This document shows, piece by piece, positions 35,666 to 44,308 of a DNA stretch of 64,000 nt. The stretch covers positions 248,001-312,000 of the forward strand of contig NZ_MKKX01000017.1 of NCBI RefSeq assembly GCF_002091985.1, in the 5' to 3' direction. The notes under the pieces are model-generated. The model searched no databases, had not been told where the DNA came from, and worked only from the letters and a program-made list of their open reading frames with translations. The first letter of the stretch is position 1, and each line of letters starts with the position of its first letter. The position numbers were made by a program, and so were the translations under genes. This DNA comes from Rhodococcus sp. 1163 (GTDB lineage: Bacteria > Actinomycetota > Actinomycetes > Mycobacteriales > Mycobacteriaceae).

Positions 35666-36262
35666 CTACGTCGCAGCCGCTTCCGTTTCGGGGGCGCTCA
35701 GGTAGCGGTAGACAGACGCTCGCGAGATGCCGAGAGCCTTGCCGACCTCGCCTGCCGATAGGCCCTGAGCTTTCAGCTCATGTGCTCGGACGGCATCAGA
35801 GGTGGTCAGCTTCCGGGGCCGACCGGTGTGCTGGCCACGTGCTGCGGCAGCCTCACGCGCCGCAGCGGCACGCTCAGCCTTTAGGTCGACCTCCATTTGT
35901 GCCATGACTGCCATGATCGCGACGAGGGCTTCCCCAATCGGGTCGCTTGTGTCGAGCCGTCGCCCAGACTTGTCGATGATCTTGATACCGAGGCCGACAA
36001 GCTCCTTGACGGTGCCAATTACCTCGAGTGTGGAGCGTCCGAGGCGATCGAGTGCGTCGACGGCAAGTGTGTCACCGGGTCGGAGGTACTCACGGCATGA
36101 CTTCCATGCGGGCCGATCCATCGTTCGACCGCTGACCTTGTCGGAGAAAATTTTTACAGCGCCCATTTCGGCAAGCTTGTCCAACTGACGGTCCAGATTC
36201 TGGTGGCTGGTCGAGACGCGGGCGTAGCCGACGATGTGGGCGCGGGGTGCTCCGTTGGTCAT
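35666..36262 (-). CDS. Serine recombinase, resolvase/invertase family
   Basis: 198 aa. The catalytic domain begins HIVGYARVSTSHQNLDRQLD with Ser nucleophile in RVS. It continues LAVDALDRLGRST and GEALVAIMAVMAQMEVDLKA (E-helix). A GRPRKL hinge leads to a helix-turn-helix (AHELKAQGLSAGEVGKALGI and SRASVYRYL). Length is that of Tn3 resolvase or Pin/Hin invertase. It is divergent from the HTH gene at 36468; inverted repeats in the gap look like its res site. It could resolve multimers of a circular form. Confidence 0.92.
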   Translation of the reverse strand: MTNGAPRAHIVGYARVSTSHQNLDRQLDKLAEMGAVKIFSDKVSGRTMDRPAWKSCREYLRPGDTLAVDALDRLGRSTLEVIGTVKELVGLGIKIIDKSGRRLDTSDPIGEALVAIMAVMAQMEVDLKAERAAAAREAAAARGQHTGRPRKLTTSDAVRAHELKAQGLSAGEVGKALGISRASVYRYLSAPETEAAAT

Positions 36263-36269
36263 AAGTGAA

Positions 36270-36405
36270 GCGTCTCATAAGTCGGCACACTCCGCAACTA
36301 TTGAGACGCATTAATGCGACGGACTTCTGAGACAGTGCGACCAGGCGGTTCGCATGGCCTAGATGGCCTAACGACAGCCGTCTCATTGCTTTGGATATGA
36401 GACGG
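36270..36405. promoter_or_regulatory. Candidate res site: inverted GTCTCA/TGAGAC repeats beside the resolvase
   Basis: Two inverted pairs share one core: GCGTCTCA (36270-36277) with TGAGACGC (36302-36309), and CCGTCTCAT (36378-36386) with ATGAGACGG (36397-36405, 10-base spacer). A palindrome GCATTAATGC (36308-36317) and a lone TGAGACA near 36328 lie between. The 28-bp repeat has the size of a resolvase dimer site. These also overlap the resolvase promoter, so autoregulation is likely. Inferred. Confidence 0.6.
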
Positions 36406-36455
36406 AGGTCGATTGAGGTCGAATCTTGAAAACTCACCCAACAGAGAAAAACCTC

Positions 36456-36463
36456 TAACGTTA
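36456..36463. promoter_or_regulatory. Second copy of the repressor half-site palindrome
   Basis: TAACGTTA, the fused form of the AACGTTA/TAACGTT arms found at 33146-33169, lies 4 bases before ATG 36468. A repressor bound here would block the start of the HTH-17-like gene. Chance occurrence of 8 bases cannot be excluded. Confidence 0.4.
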
Positions 36464-36467
36464 TCAC

Positions 36468-36680
36468 ATGAACAAATTAGTCCAACCCCCAGACCCCCTA
36501 CTGAAGCCCGACGAGGCAGCAGCGTTCCTCCGCATCGAAGTCGCCACGCTCGTCTACTGGCGATGCCGCAAGACCGGACCCCGGTTCGTACGCATCGGAG
36601 ACGGACGAGGCGCAATCCGTTACCGCACAAGCGATCTAGTCGCATACCTCGACCAGAACTCGTCCGACAACGCCGCATAG
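36468..36680 (+). CDS. Second excisionase-like HTH protein of the island
   Basis: 70 aa. The core reads LLKPDEAAAFLRIEVATLVY followed by WRCRKTGPRFVRIGDGRGAI and RYRTSDLVAYL, the HTH_17 (AlpA/Xis) pattern. ATG 36468 lacks a ribosome site and sits next to a GTTATC box, so it may be leaderless. It is divergent from the resolvase and upstream of two unknown genes, which it may regulate. Distinct from the Xis-like protein at 33176. Confidence 0.8.
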   Translation: MNKLVQPPDPLLKPDEAAAFLRIEVATLVYWRCRKTGPRFVRIGDGRGAIRYRTSDLVAYLDQNSSDNAA

Positions 36681-36754
36681 TTTGCCGTCGAGGAAACCTT
36701 GACAACTAGACGACGTCCGACACCGAAGAACTCACCGCACAGGAGAACCCCCGA

Positions 36755-37369
36755 ATGAGCACCACTGAGCAGTCCGCAACCGAGTACTACGAATACCTCA
36801 AGGCCCGCATGGTCGACGGCGAAACCGTATCGGTGGCCGAACTGGCCGAAGCCAAAGCGGCAGCCGATCACGAAGCGCTTGTCGATGCCGGCAAGCAGAC
36901 CATCCGCGAACGCCTCGCAGCCCGCAGACTGGCCGGACAGCAGGACGACGCCAAAGCCCGCGCAGCCGATATCGTCACCGCGCACCCAATCGAAAATGTC
37001 TGTGCCGCATACGATTCAGCCCGTGATGCCGTCGACGCACTGATCGGTGCCAGTGACGACTACAACGCCGCACTGGCCGAGGCGACAACAGTCCTGACAG
37101 ACGGACGTGTGGACGAAAAAGCTGCCAGCCGTGAGCCGCTAACGTGGGCCGATCACCCGCATGGCATCCTCCAGGCCGTCTACGTCGACGGTGTCCGGCA
37201 CTCCCCGCAGAGGACCGCGGCTTGGGTCGCCCGACTGTGGGCCGACAGTGGCCGCGATCACAGCCTGACCCTCAACGGCGGTAGCTCCCTCGAAGGACTG
37301 ATCGGTGAGCATGGCCGCGATACCCGCACCCCCGGCGCCCTCCTAGAACACCTCCGAGACGCCGCGTGA
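36755..37369 (+). CDS. Hypothetical protein of the island
   Basis: 204 aa. The N-terminal two thirds is charged and helical (EYYEYLKARMVDGETVSVAE; KQTIRERLAARRLAGQQDDA; a likely coiled coil). The C-terminal part (PLTWADHPHGILQAVYVDGV; TAAWVARLWADSGRDHSLTL) looks globular. No family is recognised. ATG 36755 has AGGAG 11 bases upstream. It overlaps the next gene by four bases. Being next to attR, it is in the cargo position of such islands, so a host-related function is possible but not shown. Confidence 0.65.
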   Translation: MSTTEQSATEYYEYLKARMVDGETVSVAELAEAKAAADHEALVDAGKQTIRERLAARRLAGQQDDAKARAADIVTAHPIENVCAAYDSARDAVDALIGASDDYNAALAEATTVLTDGRVDEKAASREPLTWADHPHGILQAVYVDGVRHSPQRTAAWVARLWADSGRDHSLTLNGGSSLEGLIGEHGRDTRTPGALLEHLRDAA

Positions 37370-37629
37370 ACCCCTTCAACTGCCCGACATGCGGCCGCTT
37401 CATGGGCGATGCCTGCACCTTCTGCCCGACGACCGGGCCAGTGGGACACCGTAGCGAATTGCCGGCGTCCGGGAACATCACACCCGAGCAAGCAATGGAC
37501 GACCTTCTAGAGGGTGTTCTCGCAGCTCAGCCTGACCTTGATGCGATCGTTGCAGCCGCCGACGAAGCAACCGCCGACGTACTCGAATGGGTCGAAGGCT
37601 GGGAATCCCCAGGTCTTTCTGGGACATAG
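37366..37629 (+). CDS. Zinc-ribbon-like small protein of the island
   Basis: 87 aa. The N-terminus carries two Cys pairs: CPTCGRF and CTFC. The rest is acidic and helical (EQAMDDLLEGVLAAQPDLDA; IVAAADEATADVLEWVEGWE). GTG 37366 overlaps the preceding stop (GTGA), so the pair is co-translated. No family is recognised. The Cys pairs suggest metal binding. Confidence 0.65.
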   Translation: MNPFNCPTCGRFMGDACTFCPTTGPVGHRSELPASGNITPEQAMDDLLEGVLAAQPDLDAIVAAADEATADVLEWVEGWESPGLSGT

Positions 37630-37934
37630 AAAAAACGCCGGCCCCATGAACCTGCCCCCGTGAGCTGTGTCCGGGAGTGTTCGCGGCTCACGGTGGCACA
37701 TCAGCACCCCGTAACGCCTTCCGTCAGACAGGGGCCGTTGCGGGGTGTTGTCGTCGGTAGACGGCAATCGAGGTTCGTACCCTTGTTCGATGATGGCCCC
37801 CAGTCCGCAGGGCGTCCGCAGTGTTCTCGACTAGCCTCGTTCTCTGTCAACTCAACCGACAATCGAACCCGCTGGTAGCGGTGGTGTACTCACTCAGCAC
37901 ACGAGTGTCGTCACCAGCAAGTATGCCGTTACCT
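37630..37934. other. Right-end non-coding region of the island
   Basis: 305 bases with no gene. A hairpin at 37706-37716/37736-37746 (11 pairs, one G-T) may end the cargo operon. The right arm-type repeat lies at 37798-37822. The remainder would be one arm of attP in the circular form. Confidence 0.6.
37798..37822 (+). repeat. Right arm-type repeat (pairs with 31326-31350)
   Basis: Exact 25-bp copy of the left repeat, same orientation, with two GTCCGCAG octamers. It lies 112 bases inside attR. Probable integrase arm-binding site, by position and structure. Confidence 0.7.
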
Positions 37935-37982
37935 TTCGTTCGGGACGAAGAGGTCGTGGGTTCGAATCCCGCCACCCCGACA
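37935..37982 (+). repeat. attR, right copy of the 48-bp attachment core
   Basis: Identical to 31223-31270. It contains only the 3' part of tRNA-Pro, from the anticodon stem onward, and has no 5' half, so it is not a functional tRNA. Chromosomal sequence resumes at 37983. Confidence 0.95.
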
Positions 37983-38045
37983 AAGTATCGGTGAATTGCA
38001 AAAGTCCTGGCCTTTCCACAAGGCCAGGACTTTTGCGTTCTCGAC

Positions 38046-39017
38046 TCAGTTCGCAGCGGCGCGCAACTTCTCCAACAGCGGACCTGCGGCCTCGTCGAGG
38101 AATCGTTCCTGGGTTTCGTCGCCTACCTGCACGAGTGCGATGTCGGTGAAACCAGCCTCCCAGTACGGCTTGACGGACTCGACGATCGCATCGAGGTCCG
38201 GTCCACAAGGAATTGTTTCGGCTACATCTTCCTTGCGGACGAATTGCGTCGCTCCAGCGAACCCGGCCGTCGTCGGGAGGTCCGCGTTGACGGCCCAGCC
38301 GCCTGCGAACCAACGAAAGCGGTCGTGCGCGCGGTCGATTGCAGCGTTCTTGTCCGGATCCCAAGAGATCGGGATTTGACCGATGGTGCGCGAGCGCCCG
38401 GAGTGCTTCTCCGTCCATTGCTTCACCAGGTCGCCATTGGGTTCGACGGCAATCAAATGGTCACCGTACGGAGCGAATCTCTCGATGGACTTTTCTCCCG
38501 AAACCGCGATTCCGATCGGGATGCCACCGTCGGGCATATCCCAAATCTTGGCGGAATCGACGCGAAAGTGCTTGCCCTCGTAAGTGATCAGCTCGCCTGT
38601 ATGAAGTTGCGCGATGATCTCCAACGCTTCGACGAACATGTCCTGACGTTTGTCGATCGATGGCCATCCCTCACCGACGACGTGCTCGTTGAGGTTCTCC
38701 CCGCTGCCGAGTCCGAGCGTGAACCTGCCGTCGGCGAGTATCTGCATGGTCGCGGCTTTCTGCGCGACGACGGCAGGGTGGTAACGAATGATCGGGCACG
38801 TCACGTAGGTCATGAGCTCGACGCGCTCGGTCGCGTGCGCGACGGCGCCGAGTGTGGTCCAGACATAAGGCGCGTGCCCCATGGAGGACAGCCAGGGTGA
38901 ATAGTGGTCGCTGGCAACCTCGAAGTCGAAACCGACTTTCTCGGCGCCGACCGCATACTTCACGAGTTCTTTGGGGCCGCTCTGCTCGGTCATCAATGTG
39001 TAGCCGAAGTTGGTCAT
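38046..39017 (-). CDS. LLM-class F420-dependent oxidoreductase
   Basis: 323 aa TIM-barrel flavin/F420 enzyme. FGYTLMTEQSGPKELVKYAV opens the fold, DHYSPWL is near the cofactor site, and RFTLGLGSGENLNEHVVGEG is the TIGR03557 (G6PDH-family) signature. Whether it oxidises a sugar phosphate or another alcohol is not decided by sequence. It uses deazaflavin F420, common in rhodococci. Just outside attR, it reads toward the island; the broken SDR gene is upstream on the same strand with 9 bases between. Confidence 0.88.
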   Translation of the reverse strand: MTNFGYTLMTEQSGPKELVKYAVGAEKVGFDFEVASDHYSPWLSSMGHAPYVWTTLGAVAHATERVELMTYVTCPIIRYHPAVVAQKAATMQILADGRFTLGLGSGENLNEHVVGEGWPSIDKRQDMFVEALEIIAQLHTGELITYEGKHFRVDSAKIWDMPDGGIPIGIAVSGEKSIERFAPYGDHLIAVEPNGDLVKQWTEKHSGRSRTIGQIPISWDPDKNAAIDRAHDRFRWFAGGWAVNADLPTTAGFAGATQFVRKEDVAETIPCGPDLDAIVESVKPYWEAGFTDIALVQVGDETQERFLDEAAGPLLEKLRAAAN

Positions 39018-39026
39018 CGGTTTCTC

Positions 39027-39691
39027 CTAGATGGTTGCGACGGAGCCGGCGTCGACTCGGTAGTTGGATCCATTGACGAAGCTGGCGCGATCGGAGCACA
39101 GGAAGGTGATGACCGACGCGACCTCTTCGGGTTCGCCTCGCCGACCGAGTTCCATGTACGGACGCTCTTCCTGGAGGAAGCTCTCGATGGCGCCTTCACG
39201 ATCGGTGCCTTTTCCCTGGGCACGTTTGTCCATCATCGCGTCGGTCATAGGCGTGTGGATGAAGGCAGGTGAGACGGCATTGACGAGTAGGCCCTCGGAT
39301 GCGTAGCTACGCGAGAGCCCCTTGGCCAACGCGAGAACACCGGCTTTCGCTGAGCAGTAAGGCAATTCGTCGTCGTAGGGTTGCACTGCGTCCTCGGAGG
39401 TAAGCAGGACGATCCGTCCCCAGCCGCCTCGTCGGAGCGCGGGCAGGAATGTTTTCGAGTGTGCGCTGCAAGCTCTTGCACACTCGCGGTATCAGTGACA
39501 TCTGCGGCGAAGGCATGCAGTTGCCCCGGTTCGGCCACGAGTTCGGATGCGGATTTGTCCAAGGCGTCCTGGTCCTTGTCGCTGATCATGACCTTGACAC
39601 CCTCCGCTAGCAACATCTGTGCGGTCTGCCAACCGATTCCGGAGTCCGCACCCGTCACGAGCGCGATTCGGCCGTCTATTCCCAGTTCCAT
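39027..39691 (-). pseudogene. Short-chain dehydrogenase/reductase, frameshifted with internal deletion
   Basis: The N-terminal part (from ATG 39691) has the cofactor motif LVTGADSGIGWQTAQML and VMISDKDQDALD, then ends after VQELAAHTRKH. The other frame resumes with LPALRRGGWGRIVLLTSEDA and keeps the active-site YCSAKAG and the C-terminus VNGSNYRVDAG. Missing between them is the NNAG motif and the first catalytic helix, some 60 residues by comparison with usual SDR length. The join is near 39450. So the gene has both a deletion and a frame change and is very likely inactive. Confidence 0.85.
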
Positions 39692-39703
39692 AGCGCCTGT
39701 CTC

Positions 39704-41488
39704 CTATCGGTTCGTGGTGGCATCGTGCGAGCGTGCGATGGTCAGTGCCGCGTTCACGAGCGCCAGATGACTCAATCCCTGCGGGAAGTTACCCAGAAAG
39801 GAGCCATCCGATGCATCGATCATTTCGCTGTACAGACCGACGTCGTTGGACATGGAAACCAGCTCGTCCATCAGGTCCATCGCTTCGTCGTCTCGCCCGA
39901 CGCAGGACAGGGCGGAGACTCGCCAGAAGGCGCAGGCAACGAACGTCGCTTCTTCTGCTTCGACACCGGTGTAGCGGTAGAGCAGTGGTCCGGCGCCGAG
40001 TTCGGCACCAAGCGCATCGATGGTCGAGGACATACGTTCTCCGCGATCGAAATCCATCTCCGCCGCCAGCAGTACCGAAGCATCCAGCCCGTCCGCGCCT
40101 GGATAGGCAATGTAGGACTGCCGCTCGTCCGACCAACAGTTCTCTTCGATGTACGCCCTGATTCGCTCTCGTTCGGCTCTCCACCTGTCGGGGATGCCGG
40201 GGATCTGGCCGTTCTCGGCAAGGTAGACAGCACAGTCGAGTGCCTGCCAGCATCCGAGCTTCGAACTCGTGAAATGCTGCTCCTCCTCGAGTTCCCAGAT
40301 TCCCGCATCTCGTCGCTGCCAGGAGTCGCACGTCTGGTCTGCGATCGTTGCCAGGAGTCGACCAGTGGAGGCATCGAGCACATTGCCCGCGTCGACGTAC
40401 AACCGAATGATCGAGAAGAGATCTCCGAAGATGCTCAGCTGCAGTTGGTCTGCGGCCCGATTGCCGTTCACGACGGGCCCGATCCCACGCCAACCCGGCA
40501 CGTCGGGTTGTTCGGTCCCGCCAGGCAATTCACCACCGAGGGTGTAGAAGACATTGACCAGAGGATCGTTGGCCCGGATGACTTCCAGTAGCCACGCAAC
40601 GGCTGCGTGCACTTCTTCGCGCAGCCCGAACCGAATCAAGGCTCTGAGTGTGTATGCGGTGTCGCGGACCCACGCGTAGCGGTAATCCCAGTTCTTACCT
40701 CCCGCAGGATTCTCCGGCAGCGACGTCGTCGCTGCGGCGGCAATGGCCCCGGAGGGGCTGTGAAGCAACAACTTCAGCGCGAGTGCACTTCGAGCCACGT
40801 GTGCCGCCCACGGGCCGTCGTACTGGAATTCGTCGGTCCACGCACGCCAATTCGCGATGGTTCTGTCGACGCCTTGGTCGACCTCCCGAGGGTCCGGGAT
40901 GTGCAGTGGTTCGTTTTCGGTGCCGGCCAGGCCTACGAGGTGCCGCGATCCAGCACTGGTGGTGAAGACACCGTGGATGTTCTGTTCTTCGACCGTCAAG
41001 TCGTCGGCCTCGAGGGTTCGCACGGCCAAGGTCACTCCGTCGACACGCAGGACGGTCCCGTGCGAAGTGTCGTAGGCCCACGGCGATGCTTTGCCCAGCA
41101 TCGTTCCCGGCGCAACCCGCCACACCATATCGACTTCACCTTCGAGACCGTCTGTTCGACGGGCCAGTTCCAGCCACGGCAATCGGCCCGCCACTCCGGT
41201 GTTGAGTGAATCGGTGACTCGCACCGAACCGGTGGCGGTTCGGTAGGTGGAGGTCAAAACGTTGGTGCCTTCGACGAATTCACGTTCGACCGTGAACGGT
41301 CCGGCCGGTGACAGTTCGAATCTTCCGCCATTCTTGGCGTCGAGAAGTGCCGCAAACGTCGGCGGCGAGTCGAGATTGGGGATGGGCAGCCAATCGATCC
41401 GGCCGTCCGTTGCGATCAGGGCTACCGTTCGTCCGTCGCCGATGGCGGCATAGTTCTCGATTGCGATGTACCCGTGCTCACGACTCAT
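39704..41488 (-). CDS. Glycoside hydrolase family 15 (glucoamylase/trehalase-like)
   Basis: 594 aa. An N-terminal beta domain (YAAIGDGRTVALIATDGRID) leads to the (alpha/alpha)6 barrel. The GH15 motifs are NWDYRYAWVRDTAYTLRAL, DAGIWELEEEQHFTSSKLGC (general acid Glu) and EEATFVACAFWRVSAL (catalytic base region). Actinobacterial relatives include trehalases and glucoamylases. ATG 41488 overlaps the HAD stop as ATGA. No signal peptide, so cytoplasmic. Co-translation with a sugar-phosphatase-type HAD fits trehalose metabolism, inferred. Confidence 0.92.
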   Translation of the reverse strand: MSREHGYIAIENYAAIGDGRTVALIATDGRIDWLPIPNLDSPPTFAALLDAKNGGRFELSPAGPFTVEREFVEGTNVLTSTYRTATGSVRVTDSLNTGVAGRLPWLELARRTDGLEGEVDMVWRVAPGTMLGKASPWAYDTSHGTVLRVDGVTLAVRTLEADDLTVEEQNIHGVFTTSAGSRHLVGLAGTENEPLHIPDPREVDQGVDRTIANWRAWTDEFQYDGPWAAHVARSALALKLLLHSPSGAIAAAATTSLPENPAGGKNWDYRYAWVRDTAYTLRALIRFGLREEVHAAVAWLLEVIRANDPLVNVFYTLGGELPGGTEQPDVPGWRGIGPVVNGNRAADQLQLSIFGDLFSIIRLYVDAGNVLDASTGRLLATIADQTCDSWQRRDAGIWELEEEQHFTSSKLGCWQALDCAVYLAENGQIPGIPDRWRAERERIRAYIEENCWSDERQSYIAYPGADGLDASVLLAAEMDFDRGERMSSTIDALGAELGAGPLLYRYTGVEAEEATFVACAFWRVSALSCVGRDDEAMDLMDELVSMSNDVGLYSEMIDASDGSFLGNFPQGLSHLALVNAALTIARSHDATTNR

Positions 41489-42177
41489 ACTTCGGTCAAC
41501 CTTGCGATCGCACTGGACTCGAGCCGGCCGAGCAAATCGGCGGGATCCTCGTACACCTCTTCCGCACCGGCAGAGCGTAGTTCGGCATCGGGAACGCCCC
41601 CACACCGAACACCGACGCAGACCACCCCGGCCGTGCTGGAGGCTTTCATGTCCCACACACTGTCACCGACCATGACCGCGCTGCCCGCCGATACGTGGGC
41701 GCGGGCGAGTGCAACCTCCACGATCTCCGGACTCGGCTTCGCCACCTCGGCGTCCTCTGCGGACGTCACGACCGCAACGATGTCCTCGACGTCGAGCAGA
41801 TCGCGTAGCAGAGCAAGCTCGGATTCGGGTGCCGACGTCGCCAACACGACGATCGATCCGCGGTCTTCGAGCCGTTTCAGCAGGTCCCTCGCACCGGGGA
41901 GAATCTGCAGGCGATGACTTGCCTGTCGGTAGTACTCGCTGTGAAGGCTCTTCGCCTCACGTGCGATGTCGCTGTCAGCAGATCCGACCAGCGACTCCAG
42001 CAGTTTGCCACCGTCCATTCCGATGCAGCGATGGATGCGCCAGGCCGGCACGGCAACGCCTGCCTCGAAGAATGCTCTGGACCAGGCATCGACATGGATA
42101 TAGTTCGAGTCGACGAGCGTGCCGTCGATATCGAACAGCACCGCAGTTGAACCTTGGCCACTCGAGGGTTCGCTCAT
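41485..42177 (-). CDS. HAD-superfamily phosphatase, subfamily IA
   Basis: 230 aa. Motif I is VLFDIDGTLVDSNYIHVDAW, motif II VVLATSAPESE, motif III Lys in AEVAKPSPEI, and motif IV VMVGDSVWDMKAS. A helical cap at about 20-80 is typical of phosphoglycolate- or beta-phosphoglucomutase-like members. ATG 42177 begins MSEPSSGQG; a longer frame would overlap the dps terminator. It precedes and overlaps the GH15 gene. Confidence 0.88.
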   Translation of the reverse strand: MSEPSSGQGSTAVLFDIDGTLVDSNYIHVDAWSRAFFEAGVAVPAWRIHRCIGMDGGKLLESLVGSADSDIAREAKSLHSEYYRQASHRLQILPGARDLLKRLEDRGSIVVLATSAPESELALLRDLLDVEDIVAVVTSAEDAEVAKPSPEIVEVALARAHVSAGSAVMVGDSVWDMKASSTAGVVCVGVRCGGVPDAELRSAGAEEVYEDPADLLGRLESSAIARLTEV

Positions 42178-42212
42178 TCCACCGTCGTACCCGACGCCTA
42201 CGGCCACGAAAC

Positions 42213-42250
42213 ACGAAAGAGGGCCCCCGCATGCGGGGGCCCTCTTTCGT
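42213..42250. terminator. Strong hairpin after dps
   Basis: 18-base perfect inverted repeat, 42213-42230 with 42233-42250, around an AT centre. The flanking GAAAGA/TCTTTC arms give an A/T-rich base. It lies just downstream of the minus-strand dps stop and before the HAD gene. Confidence 0.85.
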
Positions 42251-42263
42251 AGCGTTGGGACGA

Positions 42264-42737
42264 TTAACCGACCTGTGCCTGCCACATCCAGTGCAGCTGC
42301 TCGAGTCGTGCGGTGATGGCGATCAGCAGATCCTGGGTGACCGGGTCGGCCGCCTCGGTATCAGCGATGCGGCCGCGTAGGCGATCGATCACAGCGGTGA
42401 GGTTGTCCACCACTGCCGCAATGACCTGCTCGTCCTTCGTCCAGCCGTCACCGATTCCTTTGGTTCCCGCTGACGCCGAAACCGTGGCGGAGCGGCCGTC
42501 CGGGCTGACCCCGATAGCGGTGGCGCGCTCGGCCGACGAATCGGTGAACTCGCGCGCTGCGGCTACGAGCTCGTCCAAAGCGAGGTGGACCGAACGGAAG
42601 TTCTTTCCGATAACGTTCCAGTGCGCCTGCTTGGCGATCAAAGACAGGTCGATCAGGTCCACGACGGTGCCCTGCAGCGCGTCGCCTGCGATCTTCTGCT
42701 GTCCGGCGTCGAGTGAACTGGTGATGGGGTTGTTCAT
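42264..42737 (-). CDS. dps: Dps family DNA-protection / ferritin-like protein
   Basis: 157 aa four-helix bundle. The ferroxidase residues are in AKQAHWNVIGKNFRSVHLAL DELV (His, Asp, Glu of the Dps signature). The C-terminal helix ends LEQLHWMWQAQVG. Dps dodecamers oxidise Fe(II) with peroxide and shield DNA. ATG 42737 is preceded by AGGAGGCAC. Neighbouring katA and furA make this an oxidative stress/iron cluster, separated by 44 bases from katA on the same strand. Confidence 0.93.
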   Translation of the reverse strand: MNNPITSSLDAGQQKIAGDALQGTVVDLIDLSLIAKQAHWNVIGKNFRSVHLALDELVAAAREFTDSSAERATAIGVSPDGRSATVSASAGTKGIGDGWTKDEQVIAAVVDNLTAVIDRLRGRIADTEAADPVTQDLLIAITARLEQLHWMWQAQVG

Positions 42738-42781
42738 GATGTGCCTCCTGATAAGAGTCGGAGAGAAGGAGCGGTGAGCGA

Positions 42782-44296
42782 CTAGACCTCTGCGGCCTCG
42801 TCGCCAGGAGTGGTCGGCGACTGGCTCGTTGTGGGTTCGCTCTCGGACTGACCTGCACGGACGCCTTCTTCGACCTTCTTGCCGAGTTCTGGGTCCACGT
42901 TGGACCAGTACTGGAAGACCCGAATCAGGACATCTTCGGTCACACCGTTGAGAGCGTGCCCGACGATGTTGCCTGCGAGCCTCTCCCGCTGCGCGTCATC
43001 CATGACTTCGCGGTAGAGCGTGCCTGCCTGAACGAAATCACCGTCCTGCGGGTGCTCGATATAACCGGTGCGCACGAATCTCGGCTCGAAGTCCCACGAT
43101 CCGTCGTCGCCGTAGGTCTTCGTGTCTGCCTGCGGACCGCCGTAGGAGTTCGGCGCGTACACCGGGGTGTCGGCGGAGTTGAACGAATACCGCATCGACC
43201 CGTCTTTGGAGTACGAATTGACCGGAGCCTTCGGCGCATTGACGGGCAACTGCGCGTAGTTGGTGCCGATCCGGTAGCGGTGTGCGTCGGCGTACGAAAA
43301 GACGCGGCCCAACAACATTTTGTCCGGGCTGAAGCCAATGCCTGGAACGACGTTCGACGGCTCGAACGAGCTTTGCTCGATCTGGGCGTGAAAGTTCTCC
43401 GGGTTGCGATTGAGGGTCATCTTACCGACCTCGATCAGCGGGTAGTCCTTCTGCGACCAGACCTTGGTGAGGTCGAACGGGTTGAACTTGTAGTCTTCCG
43501 CCTCGTTGTACGGCATGATCTGCACCTTGAGCGTCCAGCTGGGGAAGTCGCCCTTCTTGATGGAGCCGAACAGATCCTGACGGTGATGATCGGGCGAGGT
43601 CCCGGCGAGTTCGTCAGCCTTGGCCTGCGTCAGAAAGTCGATGCCCTGATCGGTCTTGAAGTGGAACTTCACCCAGTTGCGCTCGCCGGCCTCGTTGATC
43701 AGCTGATAGGTGTGCGAACCGAATCCGTCCATGTGGCGGAACGACTTCGGGATGCCGCGGTCTCCCATGAGCCACGTGACCTGGTGTGCGGTCTCGGGAG
43801 AGAGTGTCCAGAAATCCCACTGCATGTTGTGGTCGCGCAATCCGGAGTCAGGCATGCGCTTCTGGCTCCGAATGAAGTCCTGAAACTTGATCGGATCCTT
43901 GACGAAGAAGATCGGGGTGTTGTTGCCTACGAGATCCCAGTTGCCCTCTTCGGTGTAGAACTTGAGCGAGAATCCGCGCGGATCGCGCCAGGTGTCGGGG
44001 CTACCCTGCTCGCCGGCCACCGTGGAGAATCGCGCCAACATCTCGGTCTTCGCACCGGGCTGAAGAACCTTGGCCTTCGTGAATTTGCTTATATCGCCGG
44101 TGATTTCGAGTTCACCGAATGCTCCCGAGCCCTTCGCGTGAACTACGCGCTCCGGGACACGCTCGCGGTTGAACTGCGCCATCTTCTCGATGAGGTAGTG
44201 GTCGTGGAGCAGAATCGGACCCTGCGTACCTGCAGTCAAGGACTGGTCGTCACTGGCTACCGGAATTCCAGCGTTACTGGTGGTCGGCTTGGTCAT
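42782..44296 (-). CDS. katA: Monofunctional haem catalase
   Basis: 504 aa clade-3 type. The catalytic His lies in [18 protein letters not shown], the Asn in [18 protein letters not shown], and the haem Tyr in [20 protein letters not shown]. Length matches small-subunit catalases. ATG 44296, with an AGGAGGCTGC ribosome site. It follows furA by 12 bases, so FurA likely controls it, as the furA-katG pair of mycobacteria does, here with a different catalase class. Confidence 0.97.
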   Translation of the reverse strand: MTKPTTSNAGIPVASDDQSLTAGTQGPILLHDHYLIEKMAQFNRERVPERVVHAKGSGAFGELEITGDISKFTKAKVLQPGAKTEMLARFSTVAGEQGSPDTWRDPRGFSLKFYTEEGNWDLVGNNTPIFFVKDPIKFQDFIRSQKRMPDSGLRDHNMQWDFWTLSPETAHQVTWLMGDRGIPKSFRHMDGFGSHTYQLINEAGERNWVKFHFKTDQGIDFLTQAKADELAGTSPDHHRQDLFGSIKKGDFPSWTLKVQIMPYNEAEDYKFNPFDLTKVWSQKDYPLIEVGKMTLNRNPENFHAQIEQSSFEPSNVVPGIGFSPDKMLLGRVFSYADAHRYRIGTNYAQLPVNAPKAPVNSYSKDGSMRYSFNSADTPVYAPNSYGGPQADTKTYGDDGSWDFEPRFVRTGYIEHPQDGDFVQAGTLYREVMDDAQRERLAGNIVGHALNGVTEDVLIRVFQYWSNVDPELGKKVEEGVRAGQSESEPTTSQSPTTPGDEAAEV

Positions 44297-44308
44297 ATGC
44301 GCAGCCTC

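Noticed and set aside
37931-37982. Second tRNA-Pro gene
   Set aside because: Only the anticodon-to-3' part is present with no acceptor 5' strand or D-arm; it is the attR copy.
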